Assembly (NCBI RefSeq): GCF_000317065.1 | Contig: NC_019701.1 | Location: 1,827,001-1,891,000, forward strand | Direction: 5' to 3' | Length of the DNA: 64,000 nt | From: Pseudanabaena sp. PCC 7367 | Lineage (GTDB): Bacteria > Cyanobacteriota > Cyanobacteriia > Pseudanabaenales > Pseudanabaenaceae | In this document: piece after piece, positions 25,890-34,548 of the stretch | How the letters are laid out: each line of letters opens with the position of its first letter | Position numbering within the stretch: the stretch's first letter is position 1 | Made by a program: the position numbers and the translations under genes | The notes under the pieces: generated by a model | Seen by the model: only the letters and a program-made list of their open reading frames with translations | The model's database searches: none | Told to the model about the DNA's origin: nothing

Positions 25890-26801
25890 TCAAATAATCC
25901 CCTTTTGTCGCATTAGTTCCACCTCTTGTTGTAGCCCATCTGCAAGGCTGCGCGGCTTAAAATCTAATTTTTGCTGAGCCAGATCATGGGCATAGGCTTT
26001 ATCTTCTTGCAATCGCAAAATTTGCTCCCGGCGCACGGGCGATCGCCGTTTCAAAACGATCTCACTCAAACTCGCCAAGGCCACACCTACATTCAACGGC
26101 AACGCTAACTGACGCACTGGTTTATTAATTAATTGTGCCACTAATGCCAACAATTCCCGAAACGTGACCACAGTGCCACCGGAAACATCGTAAGTGCCGT
26201 TGACTTGCGGGCGATCGATCGCGGCTAATATGGCTTGAGCCAAGTCATCAGCATGGATCGGCTGCAACAGATGGCTGCCATCGCCAAAGACTGGAAAAAA
26301 ACCATAGCGATCGCAAAATTTAATTAGCTTATGCAAGTTCTTATCTCGCTCCGAGCCATAGATCATGGTTGGCCGCAACAGGCAAGAATCCCCCGCATAT
26401 GCAGCTAAGCTAGCCTCGCGCTCCGTATAAATCTGGCCATACTGGTTGTATTGGGAATAAATACCAGTGGTGCCCACAATAATCAAGCGGGGTAGATGCT
26501 CAAACTTTGCCTGATTCGCCTGAATCCCTGCCAAGAGGGCATCAATATGCCGGATCGAAGCAATATGCACGATCGTGCTGGGTTGAATATCTGCCAACAC
26601 TTCGCTCCAGCTTGCCGCGATCGCACTATCACCAATCACATAATGCAAATGCAAATCCAGCTTATCGATCGCCTTGTGATCACTGGTAGGGCGCACCAGA
26701 CAATGGGTTACCTGGTCGGGTTTCCCGATCGCCATGCGTTGCAGCAATAGCGTTCCGGTTAGACCAGTTGCCCCAGTAATTAGTAGTTCAACTTGCGCCA
26801 T
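25890..26801 (-). CDS. NAD-dependent epimerase/dehydratase (extended SDR)
   Basis: An extended short-chain dehydrogenase/reductase likely acting on a nucleotide sugar. The N-terminal nucleotide-binding motif is ITGATGLTG. VGTTGIYSQYNQYG carries the Ser/Thr and Tyr region. RPTMIYG and the family-typical DVSGGTVVTFRELL near residue 210 follow. The exact sugar conversion cannot be read. I chose ATG 26801; a GTG one codon earlier is also possible. The start overlaps the end of the upstream glycosyltransferase gene by 14 bases, evidence for one transcript and translational coupling. The gene belongs to the polysaccharide cluster. Confidence 0.85.
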   Translation of the reverse strand: MAQVELLITGATGLTGTLLLQRMAIGKPDQVTHCLVRPTSDHKAIDKLDLHLHYVIGDSAIAASWSEVLADIQPSTIVHIASIRHIDALLAGIQANQAKFEHLPRLIIVGTTGIYSQYNQYGQIYTEREASLAAYAGDSCLLRPTMIYGSERDKNLHKLIKFCDRYGFFPVFGDGSHLLQPIHADDLAQAILAAIDRPQVNGTYDVSGGTVVTFRELLALVAQLINKPVRQLALPLNVGVALASLSEIVLKRRSPVRREQILRLQEDKAYAHDLAQQKLDFKPRSLADGLQQEVELMRQKGII

Positions 26802-27960
26802 CACTAGTTCTCAATGACTGCTCATTATTCCCCAAAGATTGCTTAATAATTTGCGGGGTTGATGATAATACCTGCTCATAGACCGCAAACGTCTCTTGCC
26901 ACAATCGCTCCAGGGTAAACTTTTGCTCGTACAAAGCGCGGCCATATCTACCCATTTCTGTTCTCAATTGGGTATCTGCCACCAAAGTTTGCAATCGATC
27001 GCGCCATGCATCGCCATCACCTACATTAATCACATAGCCACTCTTGCCTTCATCGATCGCCTCCGCCGAACCACCCGCATTCGTAATCACTACCGGTAAA
27101 CCAGCCCGCATCGCCTCCAGGGTGACCCGTGGAAAGCCTTCCCAGTGGGAAACTAGCGTAAATATCTGTGCCTGGGCGAGAATTTCGGCAATATCCTGGC
27201 GGAAACCCCAAAACTTGACCCGATCGCTAATTCCCAGATCGTTAACTAAGTCTTGCATCGCTGCCAAATTCGGGCCATCGCCCACCAGTTCTAACTGTGC
27301 CTGGTCAATATTTTGCAATCTACTAAAAGCCTTGATCAGGGTAAGGTGATCCTTTTGGCGATCGAACCGCGCCACCATCACAATCTTGACCGGATCGGCT
27401 AAGCCTGGTTTTGCGATCAATTCCGGCGGGACATCAACCACGCCGTTATGGATTGTAAGCAATCGCTGGGACTGCATTCCAGCCTGCAAAGCAAGTTGGC
27501 GATCGCACTCGGACACACAGATAATCTTGGCTGCCAAGGGCTCAACTAGTTTTTCAATTTGTTGATAAATAAACCGCTTCAGAGGCGGCACCCCATTAGT
27601 AAACGCCCAACCATGCGCCGTGAAGAGACAGGGGATTTTTTCTAGCCGACAGGCAAGCCGACCCAGCACACCCGCCTTACTAGAATGGGTAGAAACCAAA
27701 TCAGGTTGAAACTGGCGCAACACCTGCCGCAGGGCTTTAAAACTCTGCCAATCTAAACCAGGATTGATCGGTGGCAAGAAGCTCTTACAGGCGATCGTGT
27801 TAATGCCTGCTTTTTCCAGGCGATCGCTAAAGATCCCCCTGGCTCCCGTAAAAACCAGCACCTCATGCCCATATTGACGCAATAATTTAGGTAGCTCAGT
27901 GACATGTACTTGCGCACCGCCAACCGTATCCGCTCTGGTAATTACAAACAGAATTTTCAT
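26788..27960 (-). CDS. Family 4 glycosyltransferase
   Basis: A GT-B-fold glycosyltransferase (GT4, group 1) with no membrane segments, 390 residues. The N-terminal domain opens with ITRADTVGGAQVHVTELPKLL, the usual acceptor-side glycine-rich loop. The C-terminal domain begins KIVMVARFDRQKDHLTLI and contains the donor-binding pattern EGFPRVTLEAMRAGLPVV with the two spaced Glu of the family. It probably adds one sugar to the lipid-linked unit; donor and linkage are unknown. It overlaps the SDR gene downstream. The upstream gap to the next GT4 gene is 165 bases, so an internal promoter is possible. Confidence 0.9.
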   Translation of the reverse strand: MKILFVITRADTVGGAQVHVTELPKLLRQYGHEVLVFTGARGIFSDRLEKAGINTIACKSFLPPINPGLDWQSFKALRQVLRQFQPDLVSTHSSKAGVLGRLACRLEKIPCLFTAHGWAFTNGVPPLKRFIYQQIEKLVEPLAAKIICVSECDRQLALQAGMQSQRLLTIHNGVVDVPPELIAKPGLADPVKIVMVARFDRQKDHLTLIKAFSRLQNIDQAQLELVGDGPNLAAMQDLVNDLGISDRVKFWGFRQDIAEILAQAQIFTLVSHWEGFPRVTLEAMRAGLPVVITNAGGSAEAIDEGKSGYVINVGDGDAWRDRLQTLVADTQLRTEMGRYGRALYEQKFTLERLWQETFAVYEQVLSSTPQIIKQSLGNNEQSLRTSDGAS

Positions 27961-28125
27961 AGGTTTACTGCTCCTGCCAGGACAAAATTGGCATGATTAG
28001 AATTAGCGGCAGCAGTGCAATTATCCATGAATTGTCGGAATTTGCAAGGTTTTGTCAGATCAGCAAGTCCGAGAGTATTACGATTTCAGGCTTGTAATCT
28101 CTACTCATCGCCAACTAACAATCCA

Positions 28126-29241
28126 CTATGCCAAGCGCGCATATAACTCCTGATACAAAGCCTGCCAACGTTTTGCCACTGCGGGCAAACTAAAATTCTC
28201 AAGCACATGCTGCCGACCGATCGCCCCCATTTGCGATCGCGCCGCATCTGGTAACTGCATGTTTTTTTGCATTGCTACCGCCAACGCCTCAGTATCCCCA
28301 GGGGGGACTAACCAGCCATTTTCACCATCAATCACCACTTCGCCATTACCACCCACGTCAGTAGCTACGATCGGCAAACCACTTGCCGCCGCCTCCAGTA
28401 AAACCAATGGCATTCCTTCCCAATCTGAAGCCATCACCATTGCGTCAGCAGCATTGAACAAATCCGGCATATCACTACAATTCCCCAACAGCCTGACCCG
28501 ATCGCCCAACCCCAAGCTTTCAATCAGCTCCATAATCTGAGCCTCCAGTTCACCACCACCGGCAATTAATAAGCAGGCATTGGGGTTATTCTGGGCAACT
28601 GCGGCAAACGCATGGAGCAAATTAGGATAGTTTTTTTGCCTGGTCAATCGCCCCACTGCGATCCAAACAAACATTCCCTCTAAACTTAGCTCCGTTCGCA
28701 ATTTTTGCCGTGCCTCTGGCTGAGCATTAAAACGCTCCACATTGACACTATTCGGCAGATAGCGCACCTTATGAGCAGGCACTGCGCCAACTTCAACATA
28801 GCGATCGACCGCTACCTGGCTCACATTGGTAGTTAAATCACAAAGTGGATCACTAAGGCGATAGGCAATCTCCCGCCAGCGGCTTCCTTCCTTCATATTT
28901 TGAGCCGTGGAAATCAACAGTGGCACCTTCACAAATAGTCTCGTCAATCGTGCCAGTAGATTGGCATGTACCATGTGACTGTGCAAAATTTGCGGCTGCG
29001 ATCGACGGATTAACTCAACCAATCTGAAAATTGCGATCGGGTTCGCTAAACCGCGCTGCATCGCCAAATCATGCAAGGGGATCTCTGCCTGCGCCAACCT
29101 TTGCATATGAACTTCCGGCTTCAGCAAGGTACAAACCTCTACCTGCCAGCCTGAGCCCTTTAATTGGGTGGCCAGATTGACTAGCTCTGTTTGGGCACCG
29201 CCATATTCAAGGGAGGTGATCAACAAAAAAACTTTATACAT
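28126..29241 (-). CDS. Family 4 glycosyltransferase
   Basis: A second GT4 enzyme of 371 residues. Features: SLEYGGAQTELVNLATQL at the N-terminus, the mid-protein HSHMVHANLLARL, the C-domain opening FVWIAVGRLTRQKNYPNLL, and the donor-site pattern EGMPLVLLEAAASGLPIV with spaced Glu residues. No TM segments. Its start overlaps the stop of the upstream membrane-protein gene by 8 bases, implying translational coupling. It is clearly distinct from the neighbouring GT4, so the two probably add different residues of the repeat unit. Confidence 0.9.
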   Translation of the reverse strand: MYKVFLLITSLEYGGAQTELVNLATQLKGSGWQVEVCTLLKPEVHMQRLAQAEIPLHDLAMQRGLANPIAIFRLVELIRRSQPQILHSHMVHANLLARLTRLFVKVPLLISTAQNMKEGSRWREIAYRLSDPLCDLTTNVSQVAVDRYVEVGAVPAHKVRYLPNSVNVERFNAQPEARQKLRTELSLEGMFVWIAVGRLTRQKNYPNLLHAFAAVAQNNPNACLLIAGGGELEAQIMELIESLGLGDRVRLLGNCSDMPDLFNAADAMVMASDWEGMPLVLLEAAASGLPIVATDVGGNGEVVIDGENGWLVPPGDTEALAVAMQKNMQLPDAARSQMGAIGRQHVLENFSLPAVAKRWQALYQELYARLA

Positions 29242-30583
29242 GTTCAGCGGCTAGCTCAGCAACAGCAGGAATTTGTGGTGCTACGAGGCGCGGCTTACGT
29301 TGCCAGGGCATAATCATGGTCAAACTGATCGCCAAAGGCGCAAACTTAGCGCGGTGCCTGATTGCAGTGCCGTAGTTAGAGGTGGAAAGGGAAAATACCA
29401 GCAAATTAGCAAATAATAACGCAAATACTAACTGTGCCGCCGGGTCACGCAAAATATAACGGCGCGATCGCCACAACGAGATTGTAATCACCACATAAAT
29501 CAAAACATCCAATTGGGCAGCGAGATCAAAGCCGTTGCGAATCATCCACACAAACGGCGCATACAGAAAATAAACTAAGCGGATTGGGGTTTGGGTGAGT
29601 AAATCCACTGGCGAATTGATATACATCCCCTCTAGATAGGAAGCCCTTGAGATCGCCCTAGAACTCTGCGCTGTGCCAACTGATTCCAAACTCAAATTAG
29701 CTAGCGAACCACCAAATTTATCTAGCCCCCAACCGGATGCCACAATTGCCCCAGCGATCGCCACAATCACAATCGCCACCACCGTGTAGCGGACAATGCC
29801 TTTCCTTAACCCCATAACCAGGGCATAAAGCCACTTCAGCACAAACATCAGACCCAGCATCCCAAACGATACTAAGATGCCGGAGTGGAATGAGAAGCTA
29901 ACCACTAGGGCAATTAGCGCCCCAAGCAGTTGCAGTGGTTGATGCGATCGCTGCCAGGCCACCAAATAATAAATGCCCAGGGTCAGCGGATAGACCACCG
30001 CGACTTCCCGCATCGTAATTGCTGAATAAAGCATCAGGGTCGGGAAAAGTGCCGTAGTCCAGGCAACCCTAACCGCAATCTTTGCGCCCCATAACAGCTT
30101 GGCAATTTGATAGGTATTCCAAACCACCAGAGTCCCAAACAGTACATTGATCGCCTGAATCATTAATTCGCTGCGACCTAACAGGGTATAAAACAAGGCG
30201 ATCGCCCAGGCATATAAGCGCCACCCAGTGGGGAAATTTACCAACAGCCAATTGATTCCCTCTTGCGACCATTCCCAACCAATCCGCTCAAACATTACTG
30301 CATCATGCCCAGAATCCGGTAACGGTGAACCATAAATATGCAAAATTGCCAACATAGCTCTGGCCAAAAATGCCGCGAGCAATGCCTTTTGAACTTTAGG
30401 TTCGGCGCAACTGATCATAAAAATGACGATCGCCCCGTAGAGCAGAGTAATCCAGCCCAGGGCATCATCTAATAAATTTGGTGATACGGCATCTCTAACT
30501 GTGGTTGCAAAACATAGTATGCCTACCCCCAGCAATAAAATATAAAGCTGCCGAACTTTAAACCGCATCGCTAAATAAACCAC
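29234..30583 (-). CDS. Polytopic membrane protein, possible GT-C transferase or polymerase
   Basis: A 449-residue integral membrane protein with about 10-12 hydrophobic helices. A short acidic loop after the third helix region reads GSPLPDSGHDAVMFERIGWEW; acidic residues in an early extracytoplasmic loop are typical of GT-C enzymes (ArnT/PMT-like, GT39). O-antigen polymerases and EpsG-like proteins have a similar topology, so the role could be transfer of a lipid-linked sugar or polymerisation. The GTG start at 30583 is used here; ATG 30568 five codons later is equally likely, and neither has a clear ribosome-binding site. It overlaps the next gene by 8 bases. Confidence 0.6.
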   Translation of the reverse strand: MVYLAMRFKVRQLYILLLGVGILCFATTVRDAVSPNLLDDALGWITLLYGAIVIFMISCAEPKVQKALLAAFLARAMLAILHIYGSPLPDSGHDAVMFERIGWEWSQEGINWLLVNFPTGWRLYAWAIALFYTLLGRSELMIQAINVLFGTLVVWNTYQIAKLLWGAKIAVRVAWTTALFPTLMLYSAITMREVAVVYPLTLGIYYLVAWQRSHQPLQLLGALIALVVSFSFHSGILVSFGMLGLMFVLKWLYALVMGLRKGIVRYTVVAIVIVAIAGAIVASGWGLDKFGGSLANLSLESVGTAQSSRAISRASYLEGMYINSPVDLLTQTPIRLVYFLYAPFVWMIRNGFDLAAQLDVLIYVVITISLWRSRRYILRDPAAQLVFALLFANLLVFSLSTSNYGTAIRHRAKFAPLAISLTMIMPWQRKPRLVAPQIPAVAELAAEHV

Positions 30584-30659
30584 AAAGAACTATGCATAAT
30601 CCCAACCCAAACTCCTACCAGCATGATTATTCAGTCGTCAGATGCTTAATCTTACCCAA

Positions 30660-31724
30660 CTACGTTGCATGATTATTTTCCTGCTGTTGTTTGGCAAAGA
30701 CACCCATCCTGTTCATTTTTAAAGCTGGAACTTTACCTAGCAGCATAAATATCAGCGCGATCGCCTGGCGCATTAATTGATAGTTTTGGAGTAAGTAAAT
30801 TACCCCCTGCGTAATGAAATTAATACCCAAATTCACTTCATTAATACTAAGCCGATTAACTTGGCCAGCCTTGCTAAAGTCCCCCACATAAATCAGCTTA
30901 ATCGCCAGTTTCCAAAGCTCTTTAGCCAGCTTGCGATCGCGTGTTCGAAAAAAAGCGGCATATTCACCATACCGATCGATTAAATCAGCACCATGTTCAA
31001 TCCTTTGATCAATACATTGCACTGCAAATGACGACAAACATTTTTGCACGACTACTTTGTCGATCGAAGCACTAACACTGGTAGGAAAAATAAATCGCTT
31101 GTATAAAGATTCAGTCACAATCTCAAAATTAGCCTGCAAACTGATTCGCAACCAGAGATCATAATCCTGAGCATAGCGGAAAAACTCACGATAGCCGCCC
31201 ACACTCTCATACACAGACCTGCGAAACATCACCTCACCGTGGGTAAACGGGTTAATCTGCTGAGCAGCTTTGGTTATATTCCCTTCTAATTTGCGTTCAT
31301 AGGGGAGTGAATAGCCAGCCCATTCATTGATCGTTTCAACATAACAGCCAACTACCCCCACATCGGGTCGCTGTTGTAGTAACGCAACCTGCTTTTCAAT
31401 TCTGGTTGGTAGCGATATATCACCGGAACCATGCACTGCAACATATTCACCCTTTGTCAGGGCAACAGCCTGCTTAATCGATCGAGTGAAGCCCATATTT
31501 GCATGGCTAATCACCGTTAGACGCGAATCTTGGATCGCCTTCAATTTTGTATAGGTGTCATCAGTGGAGCCATCATCTATGACTATTATTTCTAGGTTCT
31601 GATAGGTCTGCTCTAACAGGCTGTTGATCGATTCAGTAATAAAGCCCTGGCGATTGTAGTAAACACTTACGATCGAAACTAGCGGGTTAGCAGCGCATAT
31701 GGTTGAATCAGGCTCAGCACTCAT
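30660..31724 (-). CDS. Family 2 glycosyltransferase
   Basis: A soluble GT-A glycosyltransferase of 354 residues and the first gene of the leftward polysaccharide cluster. Motifs: VSIVSVYYNRQGFITESINSLL, IIVIDDGSTDDTY (nucleotide binding), the DxD-like site near VAVHGSGDIS (here Gly-Ser-Gly-Asp in place of a classical DxD), and the acceptor-side YAQDYDLWLRIS. The C-terminal 130 residues are helical and basic. The gap to the membrane-protein gene is 76 bases. The upstream boundary is sharp because psb32 has its own terminator at 31783-31819. Confidence 0.88.
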   Translation of the reverse strand: MSAEPDSTICAANPLVSIVSVYYNRQGFITESINSLLEQTYQNLEIIVIDDGSTDDTYTKLKAIQDSRLTVISHANMGFTRSIKQAVALTKGEYVAVHGSGDISLPTRIEKQVALLQQRPDVGVVGCYVETINEWAGYSLPYERKLEGNITKAAQQINPFTHGEVMFRRSVYESVGGYREFFRYAQDYDLWLRISLQANFEIVTESLYKRFIFPTSVSASIDKVVVQKCLSSFAVQCIDQRIEHGADLIDRYGEYAAFFRTRDRKLAKELWKLAIKLIYVGDFSKAGQVNRLSINEVNLGINFITQGVIYLLQNYQLMRQAIALIFMLLGKVPALKMNRMGVFAKQQQENNHAT

Positions 31725-31782
31725 ATTTATCTATCAAATCACCACGGCTATATTTAGCAGATTTTTCATGATTTGACGAGCG

Positions 31783-31819
31783 AAAATAAAAATCTCCCCG
31801 GTAGTTCGCTCAAGGGAGA
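31783..31819 (-). terminator. Rho-independent terminator of psb32
   Basis: On the minus strand, TCTCCC and GGGAGA form a 6-bp stem around a 15-base loop, followed by TTTTTATTTT. It lies about 60 bases after the psb32 stop. It separates psb32 from the glycosyltransferase cluster transcribed in the same direction. Confidence 0.7.
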
Positions 31820-31877
31820 CATCAAGATATTAAATAAAACCTCTAATACCAATGATTTAAGCTGAACAGATAAACAT

Positions 31878-32591
31878 TTAAGTCAGCATGAAATAGGCCA
31901 CCATTGGCAGCACTGTAGCTACAACTAATAGCACTACCACCAGCACAGTCGAGCTTTGCGTATCAGTTTCTTCGGCCGTGGCATAGGTACTAGCAGCAAA
32001 GGTTTTTTCTTGAACTACTGGCTCGCCAGGATCAGGTTGGCCAGATAAAACTGCCACCAATCGATCGCTGCCATCACTGAGGGCTTGGTTAAATTGTTTC
32101 TTTTGAGCCGGATACAGCACATTGGTGTTAGCAATACTCTGGGCGATCGACTCCGGCATGATTGCCTCAACTTCTGCGCCAGTCACGATCGCACTGCGAT
32201 AGTCTTCGGTCGCTAGCAAGATCAAAGCCTGGTTAGCCTTCTCGTCATCGGTGGGAAACCACTTATCAAATACTTGCTGTGCAAACTCATCGGTGGGTTG
32301 GCCATAATCAATCCGGTCAATCGTGACAAAACGCACCTCTAACCCGGTTTGCTGATTTAGTTGCTCAAGATCGCTATAAACACCATTTTCAATGCTGGGG
32401 CTAATTACATCCGCAAAATCAATCACCCAGGTACGATCGCCTTCAAGCAAACTAGGCACATCATCTACAGTGGCAGCGATCGCAGGCGTAACGAAAACTA
32501 GTAGGGCAAGCAGGATAGCGATCGCCCCCAAACCCCAGCTTTTCAGAACGATCGGCAACTGCCTAAGGGATAAAAGGGGTAGATATTTCAT
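31878..32591 (-). CDS. psb32: Photosystem II repair protein Psb32, TPM domain
   Basis: Psb32 is a TPM-domain protein reported to protect photosystem II and speed its repair. ATG 32591 (MKYLPLLSLRQLP) is preferred over TTG two codons upstream. A signal or anchor segment lies at ~20-40 (AIAILLALLVFVTPAIA). The TPM domain follows, opening WVIDFADVISPSIENGVYSDL and containing VRFVTIDRIDYGQPTDEFAQQVFDKWF and IVTGAEVEAIMPESI. The C-terminal TM helix (STVLVVVLLVVATVLPMVAYF) places the domain in the lumen or periplasm. It is divergent from dnaN, with the replication origin in between. A 16-bp perfect palindrome at 32693-32708 is a possible operator. Confidence 0.85.
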   Translation of the reverse strand: MKYLPLLSLRQLPIVLKSWGLGAIAILLALLVFVTPAIAATVDDVPSLLEGDRTWVIDFADVISPSIENGVYSDLEQLNQQTGLEVRFVTIDRIDYGQPTDEFAQQVFDKWFPTDDEKANQALILLATEDYRSAIVTGAEVEAIMPESIAQSIANTNVLYPAQKKQFNQALSDGSDRLVAVLSGQPDPGEPVVQEKTFAASTYATAEETDTQSSTVLVVVLLVVATVLPMVAYFMLT

Positions 32592-32692
32592 AACCAAAAT
32601 TCAAAAAATAATAAATAAATTTCAAAGCTCAACTGCTTAATAAATCAGCTTTTGATTTAACCATTCTATCGGCTCATTTCGATCGCTCCCAA

Positions 32693-32708
32693 TCAGTATA
32701 TATACTGA
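32693..32708. promoter_or_regulatory. 16-bp perfect palindrome upstream of psb32
   Basis: TCAGTATATATACTGA is a perfect inverted repeat 102 bases upstream of the psb32 ATG, between that gene and the DnaA-box array. It does not fit the NtcA (GTA-N8-TAC) or cyanobacterial LexA patterns. The regulator is unknown. Confidence 0.45.
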
Positions 32709-32799
32709 CTAAATACTTATTTACATAAATCGATCAATTTAACTCTATTTTTTAGCGGTGATATTAATTTTCATGAATATCCATAGTCATTCCGACTTA

Positions 32800-33100
32800 G
32801 CCTGGGGAAAACCTGTGGAAAACGCCCATTTTCCTGTGGAAAACCTTCCATCTACTGTGGAAAAGAAAACCCTTAATGTGGAAAACTATTCATAGGTATA
32901 AATACCCTGTGGAAAACTGGTATATTTATCCACATCATTTTCCACAGGGAAAAATCGCTGAATGGCTTGATATAAATCGATCTTGGTACTTTTTCCACAA
33001 TTTCCACAGCCCCTACTACTACTATAAGAGTATTAGTTTTATAAGAGAAAATATTAGAAGAGTTAAAAAATTTTTTCTTCAAAAAGGCAATCTAAAAAGT
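32800..33100. other. Chromosomal replication origin (oriC)
   Basis: The gap between psb32 and dnaN contains eight consensus DnaA boxes: TGTGGAAAA at 32814, 32835, 32856, 32877 and 32908; TTATCCACA at 32926; TTTTCCACA at 32938 and 32991. There are two near-matches: TGGGGAAAA at 32803 and ATTTCCACA at 33000. The first cluster points left, the second right. After the last box come GCCC (33009-33012), four CTA triplets (33013-33024) and an AT-rich, A/T-run-containing stretch to ~33080 that can serve as the unwinding element. Position next to dnaN is typical of bacterial origins. dnaA itself is not in the window. I reject the ORFs on either strand here (32873-33115). Confidence 0.93.
33000..33080 (+). 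other. DnaA-trio and AT-rich unwinding element
   Basis: Tandem DnaA boxes (32991-32999 and the near-match 33000-33008) are followed without a gap by a short GC cluster, then CTA x4, which reads as 3'-GAT-5' repeats on the complementary strand. This is the order described for the basal unwinding system of bacterial origins. About 55 bases of A/T-dominated DNA follow, including TTAAAAAATTTTTT. Confidence 0.75.
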
Positions 33101-33222
33101 AATCAAAGTTGCTAGCCATAAAAAAATAACGGTGCTAACATTGGCAGCTACAGGCAGAAATTTTCTGACCAGCCAAATTCATTTTTAGCAACCCCATTTC
33201 AATTCAGCTCCTGGCAATTGCT

Positions 33223-34362
33223 ATGCGACTAGTTTGTCCCCAAAATCAACTCGCTTCAAACCTTTCTTTGGTAGGTAGGGCAGTCGCTTCGCGCCCTACT
33301 CATCCGGTTTTGGCGAACATTATGCTCAAGGCTGATGATAAAAATCAAACCGTTGAGCTGACTGCTTTTGACCTGAATCTGGGAATTAGAGTGAACTTTG
33401 CTGCGACAGTAACTGAACCTGGGTCGATCACTCTGCCGGCGCGATTGTTTAGCGATATTGTGTCCCGGTTGCCAGATGAGGATGTGACCTTGACCCTGGA
33501 AGCAGGAGAAGCGATGGCAGCGATCGCCTGTGGTTCGGGACGCTACCATGTCAACGGTTTGCCGATCGAAGAGTTTCCTGATTTGCCCACGATCGATGAC
33601 GGCGAAACTACCTACCTACCGATCGAAGCTTTGATCTCTGGCTTGGATGCCTCTCTGTTTGCGGCGGCCACCGATGAAACGAAGCGGGTTTTGACTGGTG
33701 TGCATTTGACGGCTAATGCTGAGAGCCTGGAGTTTGCCGCCACAGATGGACATCGCCTGTCGGTAGTGAATGCAGAATTGCAGGATGCCGATTCACCCAC
33801 CCCCTTTGCCGATAGTTTGGAAGTAACAATCCCGGCCAGGGCATTACGGGAATTGGAAAAAATGCTGGGATTGCAAACAGAAGGGGCGATCGCAATTAAG
33901 TTTGATCAAACCCAGATGATTTTCCAGGGAGCCAGTCAAACGCTCACCTCGCGGCTTTTGGATGGTAACTACCCCAACTATCGCCAATTGGTGCCAACCA
34001 GCTTTGAACGGCAAATTTCCCTGGATCGCAAAGCATTTATTGCGGCTCTGGAACGGATTGCAGTGCTGGCCGATCAAAAAAACAATATTGTTAAATTGTC
34101 GATCGATTCAACTGGCCAAGAAATAGCGATTTCTGTGGATGCGCCTGATGTGGCTACAGGGCGAGAATCGATTCCAGCCCAGATTTCTGGCGATGACCTG
34201 GATATTGCTTTTAATGTGAAGTATCTGCTCGATGGCTTGAAGGCGATCGACAGTAGTGATATTCAAATTCAGCTTAATACTGCCACTAGCCCTGCGATCA
34301 TTACACCGATCGGCGCCCTGAAGATGACTTATTTGATTATGCCAGTGCAGATCAGGAATTAG
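33223..34362 (+). CDS. dnaN: DNA polymerase III beta sliding clamp
   Basis: The ring-shaped processivity factor that tethers the replicative polymerase. Three clamp domains of ~120 residues are visible: MRLVCPQNQLASNLSLVGRAV..., then TDETKRVLTGVHL with SLEFAATDGHRLSVV, then FERQISLDRKAFIAALERIAVL. The peptide-binding pocket end is YLIMPVQIRN. The 379-residue length is normal. The gene begins about 120 bases after the origin's unwinding region and is transcribed away from it. A 7-bp inverted repeat (GTAGGGC/GCCCTAC at 33275-33299) lies in the first codons but encodes the conserved GRAVASRPTHP block, so it needs no separate explanation. Confidence 0.96.
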   Translation: MRLVCPQNQLASNLSLVGRAVASRPTHPVLANIMLKADDKNQTVELTAFDLNLGIRVNFAATVTEPGSITLPARLFSDIVSRLPDEDVTLTLEAGEAMAAIACGSGRYHVNGLPIEEFPDLPTIDDGETTYLPIEALISGLDASLFAAATDETKRVLTGVHLTANAESLEFAATDGHRLSVVNAELQDADSPTPFADSLEVTIPARALRELEKMLGLQTEGAIAIKFDQTQMIFQGASQTLTSRLLDGNYPNYRQLVPTSFERQISLDRKAFIAALERIAVLADQKNNIVKLSIDSTGQEIAISVDAPDVATGRESIPAQISGDDLDIAFNVKYLLDGLKAIDSSDIQIQLNTATSPAIITPIGALKMTYLIMPVQIRN

Positions 34363-34548
34363 GGAGACCTATCTCACTTGAGCAAATAAAATAAAGCCCA
34401 CAAATAGGCTAGGTCAAAGAGTCTAAATGATATTCAACCTTGGCTTCTGGCACAATGAATGACGTTCAATTTGACCTCTGACACACGGCATGTAGCCGAC
34501 GTTCACCTATAGCGGACTCTAGATATAGTATAGGCTAAACTAAACTTG

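Noticed and set aside
32873-33115. Two overlapping ORFs (69 and 79 codons) in the psb32-dnaN gap
   Set aside because: Their codons are made of DnaA boxes and the AT-rich unwinding region; composition is not protein-like and the segment is better explained as the origin.
33275-33299. 7-bp inverted repeat in the 5' end of dnaN
   Set aside because: It encodes the conserved clamp segment GRAVASRPTHP, so it is explained by protein constraint.
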